64,000 bases of DNA from Lycium barbarum (lineage: Eukaryota > Streptophyta > Magnoliopsida > Solanales > Solanaceae), in contig NC_083345.1 in the NCBI RefSeq assembly GCF_019175385.1, forward strand, positions 112,764,480 to 112,828,479, read 5' to 3'. A model generated the notes under the pieces. It was not told the DNA's origin. It saw only the letters and a program-made list of their open reading frames with translations, and made no database searches. The position numbers were made by a program, and so were the translations under genes. Position 1 is the stretch's first letter. Every line of letters begins with the position of its first letter. Below are positions 48,251-58,998 of the stretch, piece by piece.

Positions 48251-49139
48251 AATCATGCGTTAAAGGTGAGAGAAATTTGCCAAAAAAAGGGACACCTTTA
48301 ACGCATGATTTTCATAAACTTGTAGTATGCGTATATATAATGGAATACAATGAAATATATCAGAAACTATTTCATAAATTAGAAATACAAAATGCAGAAT
48401 TACATTGAGATACAGTGAAATACAAAAATCGTGAAAACAAAGTAGAGCAAAAACAAGCTCTACACAAAAAAGAAGAAGATAAATGCAGTGAAATAATACA
48501 CTGAAATATACTGAAACATTTTATCAAACACTTGGTGGGCGTGAAGCTCCACAATTCTCATCAATGGTGTTTCCACAACTTCCACACTAACCACAGATTC
48601 ACCAAAAATCCAAGAAGAAGAAAAAGTTAACAACTTTGAGAACAATTCTCCTTTATCATGCCTAGAATTTTCTCTACCCTACAGGTGCCAACTTGAGCTT
48701 CTGACTCTTTTAGTGTCTTCTATGTAGATTGCAACAAGTTGGGCTTTTAAAACAAAATTAACATGGAGCACTTGAGCAATCTGATGCTCATGCATTGTCT
48801 CTACGTTTATCCTTGACCATTCCTCCACTACTTTTGGTACTACTTGGAATCAGCAAACTAATGGAAGGAAAAGCTTGGAATTTTGGTACTGCTTGGAATC
48901 AGCAAACTGTGATAGGGGGAGGAGAGGGAACGGAGAGAGAGAGAAAGAGAAGGGTGAGGGAGAAATAGATTTGAGAGGTGAGAGAAAACCAATTTAAAAA
49001 AGGAATTTGTGAAATACACGACACTAGTTATGATGCGTAATTTAAGAATTTTTTTTAGTTATGAACAATAAATAAAATAAAAGGTAGTTACTATTCATAA
49101 ATAGGTCTTAGAAGTAGTTATGATAAGTAAATTTTTCAT
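48251..49139. other. Non-coding segment with hairpin
   Basis: A 15-bp perfect inverted repeat (ACCTTTAACGCATGA, 48235-48249 and 48253-48267) overlaps the start. A half-copy follows at 48294-48312. A purine-rich GAGAGAG tract is at 48910-48985. No gene is supported. Confidence 0.5.
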
Positions 49140-50693
49140 ATTAAAATTGGTGATTTTTTTTTATATATAATTTTTGAATTTGAATTGGTAATGTAAAATA
49201 AGCTTTATTTTAGTATCATGTAAGTATAAATTTGAGTATGTGATTATTAATACTTTTAGCTAAGAGTGGTAGATTATCCTGTATATCTGTATTTATAATA
49301 TTTTGAAGATAGTACTCAAAATCAAAAGATAATAATTTTATATCATATCTATGTATACAGGCAGTGTAGATTTTGGATTGAGCCCAAGTCCTCGTTTGCT
49401 ATCAATTTGTTTTTTGAAGTAATTGGATTTGAACTGATAATTTTTTCTGAGCATTTCTAATTCTTGGATATGTTACTCCTTTTCATCAGAGCTCTAGACA
49501 GAAGTATTAATTCTTTAATTACATCAAACGGCTTGACAATGAGTAATTAAATAGTAATTCAAATACAAAAATGGGTACGAAATGGTTAATTTAAATGGAG
49601 CCCACACATGGTCATAGTCATCAAAAGACTGCTACATCGGTTGACCATTATGTGTGGAGTGTAAGCTCAAGTGGTGCCCACATAAGGCCCAAAGTGTAAA
49701 CTATAGTAAGAAATTCAGTAAAAGCAGCCCACTTTTTTTGTCCATAAAGAGCAAATGTACACATGCTACAACATTTAGTACAACATTATTAAAACACAAG
49801 AACATTGAAATATCATAAATGACCTCAGGAGTAAGCAGGTACGTTGATGGAGGGCTGCCTGCTCACTCTAGTAGCATCAAAAGGCCCAAAGTGTAAACTA
49901 TAGTAAGAAATTCAATAAAAGCAGCCCACTTTTTTGTCCATAAAGAGCAAAGTACACACGCTACAACATTTAGTACAACATAAGTAAAGCACAAAAACAT
50001 TGAAATATCAGAAATGACCTCGGGAGTAAGCAGGCACGTTGACGGAGTGCTGCCTGCTAACTCCCTCTTATAGAATGAGAGAATGCCACACTATTTTTCT
50101 CATTAGTTTATTCAAAAAAATATATTCTTTTTTATTTTTAGACTCTACTTTTTCTCTCTCTAATCCTTGGTGTATTTGAACAACCTCCTCCAGATCATAG
50201 TTGGTTATCAAAATGAATCTGGTCCATTAAACAATTAAAGGACCACGTGTCATTCATTTAGGATGGTACTGGAGGGAATCAGAGAGGAGCCGGATACCTA
50301 ATTCACTATCTATTTTTCAAAAATTGACATCTACCTTAGTCTAATACTCCCACTTATCCAGTTTACTAGTTTTGAAATCCCGTCCATAAGCACAGATGAA
50401 AATACTAAAATTGGTGATTTTTTTTTTTTGAATTGGTAATGTAGAATAAGCTTTATTTTAGTATCACATAAGTATAAATTTCGAGTATGTGATTATTAAT
50501 GCTTTTAGCTAAAGGTGATAGATTATCTTGTATATCTATATTTGTAATATTTTGAAGATAGTACTCAAAATCAAAAGATAATAATTTTATCATATCTATG
50601 TATACAGCAGTGTAGATTTTGGATTGAGCACAAATCCTCGTTTGCTGTCAATTTGTTTTTTGAAATAATTGGATTTGAACTGGTAATTTTTTC

Positions 50694-51035
50694 GGGCAAT
50701 TTGCAGGATTGCCCTTCGCTAGGGTAGTCTTTAATTTTTACCCCTCAAAATGATAGTCTTTAAATTCTGCCCTTCAGGTAGAATTTGGCCTGCACAGGCA
50801 GAATTTCTCCCTGTATAAATTCTGTCTTAAGACAGAAATTCTACCTTCAGGCAGAATTTGCATGGGCAGAAATTCTGCCTGTGTAGCCCAAATTCTGCCT
50901 TGCGATTTTGTTTTTTATCTGGAGTTCGAACCCACGAACTTTGAATGTTAAGCGAGGGGTAAAATTTAAAGACCATCAATTTAAAGGGCAAAAATTAAAG
51001 ACCACCACACATAATGCAATCCGCGCAAAAAAGAG
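50694..51035. mobile_element. Mutator-type MITE, copy 1
   Basis: Flanked by a perfect 9-bp duplication AATTTTTTC (50685-50693 and 51036-51044). The empty site survives in the first segmental copy (49439-49447). The ends are inverted with mismatches (GGATTGC..., GTCTTTAATTTTT near each end). The centre is a cluster of GGCAGAATTTCTGCC-like palindromes. Confidence 0.88.
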
Positions 51036-51562
51036 AATTTTTTCTGAGCATTTCTAATTCTTGGATATGTTACTCCTTTTCATCAGAGCTCTAGACAGAA
51101 GTATTAATTCTTTAATTACATCAAACGGCTTGACAATGAGTAGTTAAGTAGTAAGTCAAATACAAAAGTAGGTATGAAATGGTTAATTTAAATGGAGCCC
51201 ACGCATGGTCATAGTCATCAAAAAACTGCTACATCGATTGACCATTATGTATGGAGTTAAAGATCAGGTGGGCGCCCATATAAGGCCCAAAGTGTAAACT
51301 ATAGTAAGAAATTCAATAAAAGCAGCCTGCTTTTTTGTCCATAAAGATCAAAGGTACACACGCTACAACATTTAGTACAACATAATTAAAGCACAAAAAT
51401 ATTGAAATATCAGAAATGACCTCGGAAGTAAGCAGGCACGTTGACGGAGGGCTGCCTGCTAACTCTAGTAGCATCAAAAGACTGCTACATCTGCTGACCA
51501 TTATTTATGGAGTTAAAGATCAGGTGGGGCCCATATAAGGCCCAAAGTGTAAAATATAGTAA

Positions 51563-51809
51563 GAGCTTGTTTAGATGAGTTTATGCTTATAAGCTGCAAA
51601 CAGCTTATAATATAAGTTAAAAAAAAAAATTGGGTAGTCTAACTTATTTTTCTTGGCTTATAAGCTGCTTTAGATAAGGTAAGTCAAATTGACCCAATTA
51701 TTTTTTTGAGCTTATTTTAAGCACAAAATAACTTTAAGCTGGCCAGCCAAACACTTAAAAAAGCTGAAAACAGCTTATAAGGAACTTATAAGTCAATCCA
51801 AACGGGCTC
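51563..51809. mobile_element. Tourist-type MITE
   Basis: A relative of the element at 43506-43769, with ends GAGCTTGTTTAGAT and ATCCAAACGGGCTC and TAA on both sides (51560-51562 and 51810-51812). The empty site is readable in a paralogous segment near 49903. Confidence 0.88.
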
Positions 51810-52606
51810 TAAGAATTCAATAAAAGCAGCCCACTTTTTTGTCCATAAAGAGCAAAGATACACACGCTACAACATTTAGTACAACATAAGTAAAGCACAA
51901 AAACATTGAAATATCAGAAATGACCTCGGGAGTAAGCAGGCACGTTGACGGAGTGCTGCCTGCTAACTCCCTCTTATAGAATGAGAGAATGCCACGCTAT
52001 TTTTCTTATTAGTTTATTCAAAAAAATATATTCTTTTTTATTTTTAGACTCTACTTTTTCTCTCTCTAATCCTTGGTCTATTTAACAACCTCCTCGAGAT
52101 CATAGTTGGTTATCAAAATGAATCTGGTCCATTAAACAATTAAGGGACCACGTGTCATTCATTTAGGATGGTACTGGAGGGAATCAGAGAGGAGCCGGAT
52201 ACCTAATTCACTATCTATTTTTCAAAAATTGACATCTACCTTAGTCTAATATACTCCCACTTATCCAGTTTACTAGTTTTAAAATCCCGTCCATAAGCAC
52301 AGATGAAAATATTAAAATTGGTGATTTTTTTTTTTTTTTTTTGAATTGGTAATGTAGAATAAGCTTTATTTTAGTATCACATAAGTATAAATTTCGAGTA
52401 TGTGATTATTAATGCTTTTAGCTAAAGGTGATAGATTATCTTGTATATCTATATTTGTAATATTTTGAAGATAGTACTCAAAATCAAAAGATAATAATTT
52501 TATCATATCTATGTATACAGCAGTGTAGATTTTGGATTGAGCCCAAGTCCTCGTTTGCTGTCAATTTGTTTTTTGAAATAATTGGATTTGAACTGGTAAT
52601 TTTTTC

Positions 52607-52929
52607 GGGCAATTTGCAGGATTGCCCTTCGCTGGGGTAGTCTTTAATTTTTACCCCTCAACAGGCAGAACTTAGCCTGCACAGATAGAATTTCTGCCTG
52701 TATAAATTCTGTCTTAAGATAGAAATTCTACCTTTAGGCAGAATTTGCATGGGCAGAAATTCTGCCTGTGCAGCCTAAATTCTCTCCTGCGAATTTTTTT
52801 TTTAATTGAGCTGGGGTTCAAATCCATAACCTTTGGGTGTTAGGCAAGGGATAAAATTTAAAGATCACTAATTTGAAGGGCAAAAATTAAAGACCACAAC
52901 AAGTAAAGGGCAATCCACGCAAAAAAGAG
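52607..52929. mobile_element. Mutator-type MITE, copy 2
   Basis: The same element at the same site as 50694-51035, again between AATTTTTTC copies (52598-52606 and 52930-52938). Identical placement shows it was duplicated with the segment. Confidence 0.88.
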
Positions 52930-53404
52930 AATTTTTTCTGAGCATTTCTAATTCTTGGATACGTTACTCCTTTTCATCAGAGCTCTAGACAGAAGTATTA
53001 ATTCTTTAATTACACCAAACGGCTTGACAATGAGTAATTAAATAGTAAGTCAAATACAAAAATAGGTATGAAATGGTTAATTTAAATGGAGCCCACGCAT
53101 GGTCATAGTCATCAAAAGACTGCTATATCGGTTGACCATTACGTATCGAGTTAAAGATCAGGTGGGCGCCCATATAAGGCCCAAAGTGTAAACTATAGTA
53201 AGAAATTCAATAAAAGCAGCCCACTTTTTTGTCCATAAAGATCAAAGGTACACATGCTACAACATTTAGTACAACATAATTAAAGCACAAAAATATTGAA
53301 ATATCATAAATGACCTCGGCTGTAAGCAGGCACGCACGATGACAGAGTGCTGCCTGCTACCTCTAGTAGCAATCAAAAAGCCTATATCCTGTAAACTATA
53401 GTAA

Positions 53405-53879
53405 GTAGGCGTTTTGGCATGAGTTTTAAAATCATGATTTTAAATATAAAATTTAACGTATAAGTTTATATTTTATAAAAAAAGATTCATTAAGTTGATA
53501 GATATTTTTAATAATTACCTTCATCAATCATTTACCAATCTTATTAACTTTCACCAAATTTTATTTATGTTTATCAACCTTTTAATTTTGTAAAAAAAGA
53601 TCCATAGTTTAATTTTATTTATTGAATTAAAATTTGATTAATTGATGTTGTATTTTTAGAAAGGTCTTCTAGTATTAATTTTGAGCTGGTTATTATAAAT
53701 TAGCGTATTAATTTTATTATAAACTATGACTTGCTCATTTGGTAAGATTGTATAAGAATTGAGAATGTTTTGATAATTTTCACAACTTATGAGGTTTTGA
53801 TGTCTATAAAAAAAATACTCCTTAAAATATTCAAATTGCATGTACAAATTATGATTTCAAACCATATCCAAAAGTGGCC
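53405..53879. mobile_element. MITE, probably Tourist-like
   Basis: It interrupts the third segmental copy between TAA (53402-53404) and TAA (53880-53882); the uninterrupted text is seen in the other copies. The ends are weak inverted repeats (GGCGTTTTGG and CCAAAAGTGGCC). The interior is AT-rich with no coding capacity. Confidence 0.65.
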
Positions 53880-54035
53880 TAAGAAATTCAATAAAAGCAG
53901 CCCACTTTTTTGTCCATAAAGTGCAAAGGTACACACACGCTACAAATTAGATTACAAATGTTAAGCAAAGACTCCAAGTCAATTGAAGGGTCCACACATT
54001 TATGAAATCTTCATCATTGTGCGCTTTAGGAACTT

Positions 54036-54043
54036 TATAAAAG
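54036..54043 (+). promoter_or_regulatory. TATA box of the small peptide gene
   Basis: TATAAAAG lies 51-58 bases upstream of the ATG at 54094, which fits a start site about 20-30 bases before the ATG. Confidence 0.65.
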
Positions 54044-54093
54044 GGCCTTATCATATACTATTTTGTAGTGAATTTCCCATAGCTTTTGAAGCC

Positions 54094-54585
54094 ATGAATC
54101 ACAAAGCCTTCTCTTTTCAATTCATAGCCTTTTTGGTCTTAATCCTCTGTCTATCCTCAGCAACATCCAGGACATTGTCAGGTATACTAGTCCCTTTACT
54201 GTATAATGTAATTCAAACGGGGAAGAAAATTACGAGTTTGCAAGATACTTCAACCAAAAAAAAAAAAAAAATGCTGACAAAATACTGTTAAACTTTTCAA
54301 ATACTAATACTGTCATATAAAATAGAATAAAAGAAATGTCATCTTTTAGTTGCATATACCTTCACTATTCGAAATTCTTCTTGAGAAGTAATAATATCTT
54401 ATATTTACTTCTTGTTTTTTTTTTTTTTGGGAACAAAACTTGCAGCAGCAGGTGGAAAAAGCTCACCGGCGTATCGTTCATTACGAAAACCCGCTGAAGA
54501 ACTTGGGCATTCGCCGGTATGCCAGTTACCGACATGCAAGAAGAAGATTTATGGCAATGGTATAAAAGGTTCGCAGAGACCCTGA
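54094..54585 (+). CDS. Small secreted peptide, two exons
   Basis: Exon 1 is 54094-54181, the intron 54182-54445 (GT..AG, T-rich before TTGCAG) and exon 2 54446-54585. The spliced product has 75 residues. It starts with a strong signal peptide (MNHKAFSFQFIAFLVLILCL, probable cleavage after SSATS). A short basic mature part of about 50 residues follows, with two cysteines near the C-terminus (PVCQLPTCKKKIYG). A TATA box, an ATG in fair context (GCCATGA) and an AATAAA downstream complete the gene. The layout is that of precursors for plant signalling or defence peptides, secreted and sometimes processed. I do not recognise the family. The acceptor CAGCAGCAG offers three in-frame choices differing by one or two alanines. 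The splice sites are read by eye and need transcript support. Confidence 0.68.
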
Positions 54586-54629
54586 GGAACATATCAACTG
54601 TTAGAAGCAGAGCGAGTGCACGAATATAA

Positions 54630-54635
54630 AATAAA
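54630..54635 (+). terminator. Polyadenylation signal, peptide gene
   Basis: AATAAA lies 45 bases after the stop codon in an A-rich setting, a usual distance for a plant gene. Confidence 0.5.
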
Positions 54636-54956
54636 ATTGGATGCACTATATGCATATATTATGGGTGTTGTATTATCATTACTATTCAGTAATGTATTTT
54701 ATTTTGTAATTCCTGAAATATGTATCACTCTACTCGCTGCTTGTATGATTAGATTCAAGACTTTGAATCAATGTGTGCGAATTATGAATAATAGATATGG
54801 ATTAAGTATATATGTCTATTATGTGTTTTCATAGTTATATGTATTGGTCGAGTAGAATATTATGACTTTCTTTGCAAGAAAGAGTCCGGAACCAAAATGA
54901 CCCAATAAAAAAGACTTGAACCAAAATACTCCAGAAAAAAAAGGCACACAAGTACA

Positions 54957-55085
54957 TTTAACGCAGAAAATACTGCGATAAAGGACTTAACCGTAACGGC
55001 ACGGTTAAGTCCTTTAACGTGGTATTTTACTGTGCTAAAGGATATCCCTTCTCTCCTTTAGAGCAGTAAAATACTACGCTATAGG
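54957..55085. repeat. Consecutive hairpins at element end
   Basis: Inverted repeats follow one another: TTTAACGCAG/CTGCGATAAA (54957-54982), GGACTTAACCGT/ACGGTTAAGTCC (54983-55012, perfect), and two 31-base blocks (55011-55041 and 55055-55085) that fold weakly on themselves and better with each other. A separate perfect 11-bp hairpin, TTCACGCACAG/CTGTGCGTGAA, is at 55344-55368. Confidence 0.8.
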
Positions 55086-55470
55086 ACCCCGACATAAAAT
55101 CATCGGGTTCCACCACTGGTCTCCCCAACACTTAAAAAAATAATTTGAACGCCATTGAAGGAGAAAAAAACGTCATTTTCTATTCAAATTTCGTTTGAAA
55201 AGTTTAGATTCTCGTATATTCAAGTCAAGGAGCAAGATTCTAAGGTCGACTCGATTAAAACAACGAGCCCGAAACTTTTTTAACCCCAAAAAATAAATTT
55301 TGGAACCAAACTAACCCTTTAAAAAAGAAAAATCAAACTAGGCTTCACGCACAGATTCTGTGCGTGAAAGGCGTAACAAAAACCCATCAGAACCTCCCAT
55401 TTCCAGCATATTCTTCTCTTTCATTTCCTCCAGTTTCACCCTTTCAACACACTTTTGCGTTTCCAAAAAT

Positions 55471-56038
55471 ATGTCTCAAAGTTTTGAAACTTCAAAGTTT
55501 GCTATACAACCTGATATTTGTGAATGCAGTTATTACTGTAAACTAAAAACATCAGAGACCCAGAATAATCCGGGTCGCCGTTTTTAGCGATGTAAAGTGC
55601 CTGAAGTAAGTGTTTTTACATTTTTTAGTGTTTTTTTCACGTTATCCACTTATTTTACTTTAAAAAATTGATTTTCTTGTAATGTTTATACGATATGGGC
55701 GGTTGCAAATACTTTCGGTGGGAAGACAGCATTCATGTGGATAAAACGGTGGTGACGAAGTTTAAAAATCCATTTTTTGATAAAGATATCGCGACATCAC
55801 GTATCTCTAGAGATACTGCTAAGTTGGACTCACAAATTAAGCTTGTGGAAGCTGAAGAAAAAATTGAACTTTTGGAGGTCTTGCTCACCTGTTCCGAAAA
55901 AAAAAAAGAATTTTGCTCAAGGCTAACCTTAGAGACGCTCAACACGAGAAAATAACTTTGAAAGAAAAATTTCAATTGTGGAAGATTATTTGTGCTATCT
56001 TGTTGTTGTTTATTTTTTATATGTATTTTGTTTATTAA
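55471..56038 (+). pseudogene. GRF zinc-finger protein with coiled coil and membrane tail
   Basis: Exon 1 reads CECSYYCKLKTSETQNNPGR then RF, followed by a TAG where the family has W, then KVPE and a donor GTAAGT near 55606. Exon 2, from about 55695, reads GGCKYFRWEDS, the second half of the GRF finger. A helical stretch follows (LDSQIKLVEAEEKIELLEVL). An 11-A run at 55897-55907 shifts the frame by one; beyond it the text continues as LRDAQHEKITLKEKFQLW and a hydrophobic C-terminus (IICAILLLFIFYMYFVY) to a TAA. GRF fingers bind single-stranded DNA or RNA in several nuclear proteins; the role of this plant type is unknown. The acceptor for exon 2 is not clear. Confidence 0.75.
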
Positions 56039-56450
56039 GTTTAATATTTCTATGAATTATGTTTTTTACTAGTCGTACCTTTTCCCTATAATATAATCCG
56101 CACCTTTTATGTACTAATTTATTTGTGTTTCTTTGTTAAATTGTCAATTAATAATAGACTTCAACAATAAAAGCAAATTAAAAAATGCCAAACTAATTCA
56201 AATTGATGACTTCATCATAAAATAAAAATACAAATTAACAGCCTTAGTCCGAAACTTAAATGACTCATAATCTAAGACAGTGAGCCTAAATAGACTCTAA
56301 TCGTCATCAGAATAGAAGTCCTCAATATCTTCCTCAAAATGATATTGGCGGTCTCTTAACACACATCTTTTTTCAGGAGATGTCAGTTCTCTACCGGTTG
56401 ATGATGCTTGTTCTTCGGCCAACTTTAGCATGTAAAATCTACAATGTCTT

Positions 56451-58998
56451 TGTCACACCCCAGTCCTGATAGGGCATGATGGGCACCTGACCCTTTACTT
56501 AGAGCCGAGCGAACCCGCTGGTTTTCGTTATATTCATAATCTCACTGGACTCTAAATTCACGAAATGAAATGCATAATGAAAGCTTTTCAAAAACATTCT
56601 TTTCGTCTTTCTCAAATCAAGTAAAATCTGTAATCATATGAAATTTGTAATATAATGCATAATGATACATCGTCTTGCAGAGCCACTTGCAAGAATGACA
56701 TGCTATATATGTGACTCTGTCTGCAAAGTCTCTAACATAAATCAATATACCATAACATAGATACTCTGACTCGGCAACACTCTGGAAGGAAATGGAGCTC
56801 GCCAATCCAGCTGGAACATCTTCTAGCAATATCCTTTACTCATCTGTATACACCTGCGTGGCATAAAACGCAGCGTCCACCAGAAGGGACGTCAGTACGA
56901 ATAATGTACTGAGTATGTAAGGCATGAATAACACCATAATATAAACATGAAAGGTGACAAGGAATAAAAGAGATAACCTGTACATCGGAATGCCTCATAA
57001 GGCGGATGTCATGCATGCTTAGCCTTTTAAAAAAACATTTCTATACATATACATAGTACCATGCCCGGCCATTAAGGCTCGGTGTTATATATATAGTATC
57101 ATGCCCGGCCATTAAGGCTCAGTGTTATCATCATTAGCCCGCGTCTGGGGAAATATCATAACATGCCCACTGCAGTGGTGTGCACATCTACGTGCCATGC
57201 CCGACCGACTATAGCGCGGCGCGGTGTGAGAAAATACATACATATATATAAAGCATGCATGAGAGCCAAATCAAAGCTATAAGTACATCGGAGTGACGTA
57301 AGGTCGGTAACCTCCGATTATATTATGGAATAACCATAATCGTCGTGTCTCACCTTGAAGGGACTAGCATTATAAGGCGAGACTATCAATGAAAAATAAC
57401 ATCAAGGGAAAACAAAGAGTAAGATCATAAGTATCATAAGGCATCAATTCATACACTTTTGAACTTTTAGAAATAGAGTCATCATCAATGAATAAAGTTA
57501 TGAAAATCAAGAAATAGTTCAACATTCTCACATTATCATTGATTTCATAACTTAAGACTTTTAAACATAAAATCATCATTATCATAATCGTCATAGAGAT
57601 GTACTCATCTTTGACGTCACCATTATCATTGTAAAAACACATGCCCATCGTTGTCACAAGAGCTTCTAGAATCATAAATTTCTGGTTTGGAAAATACGGA
57701 CATTTTGGAAAACATTTATGGATTATGAGGAAAAGAGTCATGCCTTGAATCATGAACTTCTAACGTTTAGAAGCAAGGAGGTTATGGAAACAGTTATAGA
57801 ATCAAACATAGGAATCATGCCTTTGAAAGAAGGTAGAAGCCTTAACATACCTGGAAGATAATTTCTCGACTTCCAACTTACTTCCTGTCTTGAAATTTGC
57901 TTAAGATTATTCGTAGCCCCGTAATATACATATACAACCATTCATACTATTGTTAGGATCATCATCATACGCTCGTCTTAAGCCCTTAATTAAAATTCTT
58001 TTTGGTTTTGTCAAAATTTGGGCAGCATCTCCCCTATTTGTATGCCTAGCCCGAATCATAATATCAACAACCATTCAACAACAACAATACCAACATCATC
58101 AACACCATTATCCATACCAATATATTTCCTAAAACATCCCACACGATGTTTTCTAAATTTCTCAACTAACCAACTTGTGATACGACTATTTAATAACTTT
58201 ATTTCCGTAAAGAAGCCGAAATTAATACCAATAAGGAGAGATTCATACCTTTTCCTTGTTAGAACAATAACATCTCCAATATTCACCTTGAATCCGAGTC
58301 GAAATCTATCGCAAAACGATGCTATAACCGTAATTATGCGTTACCCGAGCCTTGATTAGCCAAATTCACTTCAAATCCTCACTTTTATGTGGTATAAAAG
58401 GCCCTTTTTGTTTGCTTAAAATTCTGGAAAGTTTTGGACAATTTTGATGATGAAAAATGGGGTTTTAACCCCTTTAATAGTAGCTAAGGTCGGCTGCACT
58501 GTAGCAGTACTGTAGCAGCCCTGTTTTCTGCTTGTTAGCTCAGTTTGTAATGTCTATAGTTGTCTACTCTGATGTCCTATAGACAAGAGGTTTATTGCAT
58601 TAAAAACTAGACTCGACGAACTTCATTTTAGGCTTTTGAAACACCTTAAAACTCCTAATCTACTAGGAGATATGGCCCTCCAAAGTTGACTAAAAATCTG
58701 CCCAACATTTCTCAAATTTTCGTCAAACTTGTTTTCTTCAATTTGCTTGATCTAGAAATCTTTCGAAACTCTCCATACATGATATTTATCATTTATTATA
58801 CATGATAATGGCCATGTTCTTGTGTTTCAAAATAGTCTTTCCCGATTACGACTTACGAGATCGTAATTCATCCTTTACTTCATTGTTACATACTTCCCAT
58901 GGCTTGTATCTTCCAAAACACCATGGGATGTCTCCCATACGCCATTACTACGGTGATGTACGTATCATGCTCATGATCTGAAAGTGCGGGGTGTTACA
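56451..58998 (-). repeat. Complete LTR, minus orientation
   Basis: The minus strand starts TGTAACACCCCGCACTTTC after a polypurine-like AAGGGGGGAGAA (59001-59010 region) and ends GGGGTGTGACA. It aligns with 4713-7212. A TATA-like TTTATATTAT lies near 56937-56946 on the minus strand, so R would begin near 56910. Short open frames within are not genes. Confidence 0.85.

Larger units (their letters stand above)
49140..53950. repeat. Segmental triplication of about 1.3 kb
   Basis: Three direct copies start near 49140, 50405 and 52310, each with an AAAATTGGTGATTTTTT start. Shared landmarks are TCAGAGCTCTAGACAGAAGT, CAAACGGCTTGACAATGAGT and AAGGCCCAAAGTGTAAA. The second copy has internal re-duplications of about 250 bp near 51225-51560. 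MITEs sit in some copies and not in others. It carries no gene. The third copy is split by a MITE at 53405-53879 and ends just before the secreted-peptide gene. Confidence 0.85.

Noticed and set aside
48460..48645. Minus-strand phrase HAHQVFDKM reminiscent of a PPR repeat
   Set aside because: A single short phrase in a 61-codon frame without neighbouring repeats; chance or a tiny fragment.
50920..50945. B-box-like GAGTTCGAACCCACGAAC inside the Mutator-type MITE
   Set aside because: No A box at a proper distance, and the surrounding element is bounded by a 9-bp duplication, so it is not a SINE or tRNA.
53983..54291. 102-codon single-exon reading through the small peptide gene's intron
   Set aside because: Its extra N-terminal residues precede the TATA box and its C-terminus is an A-tract in the intron; the spliced ATG-54094 model fits the promoter and signal peptide better.
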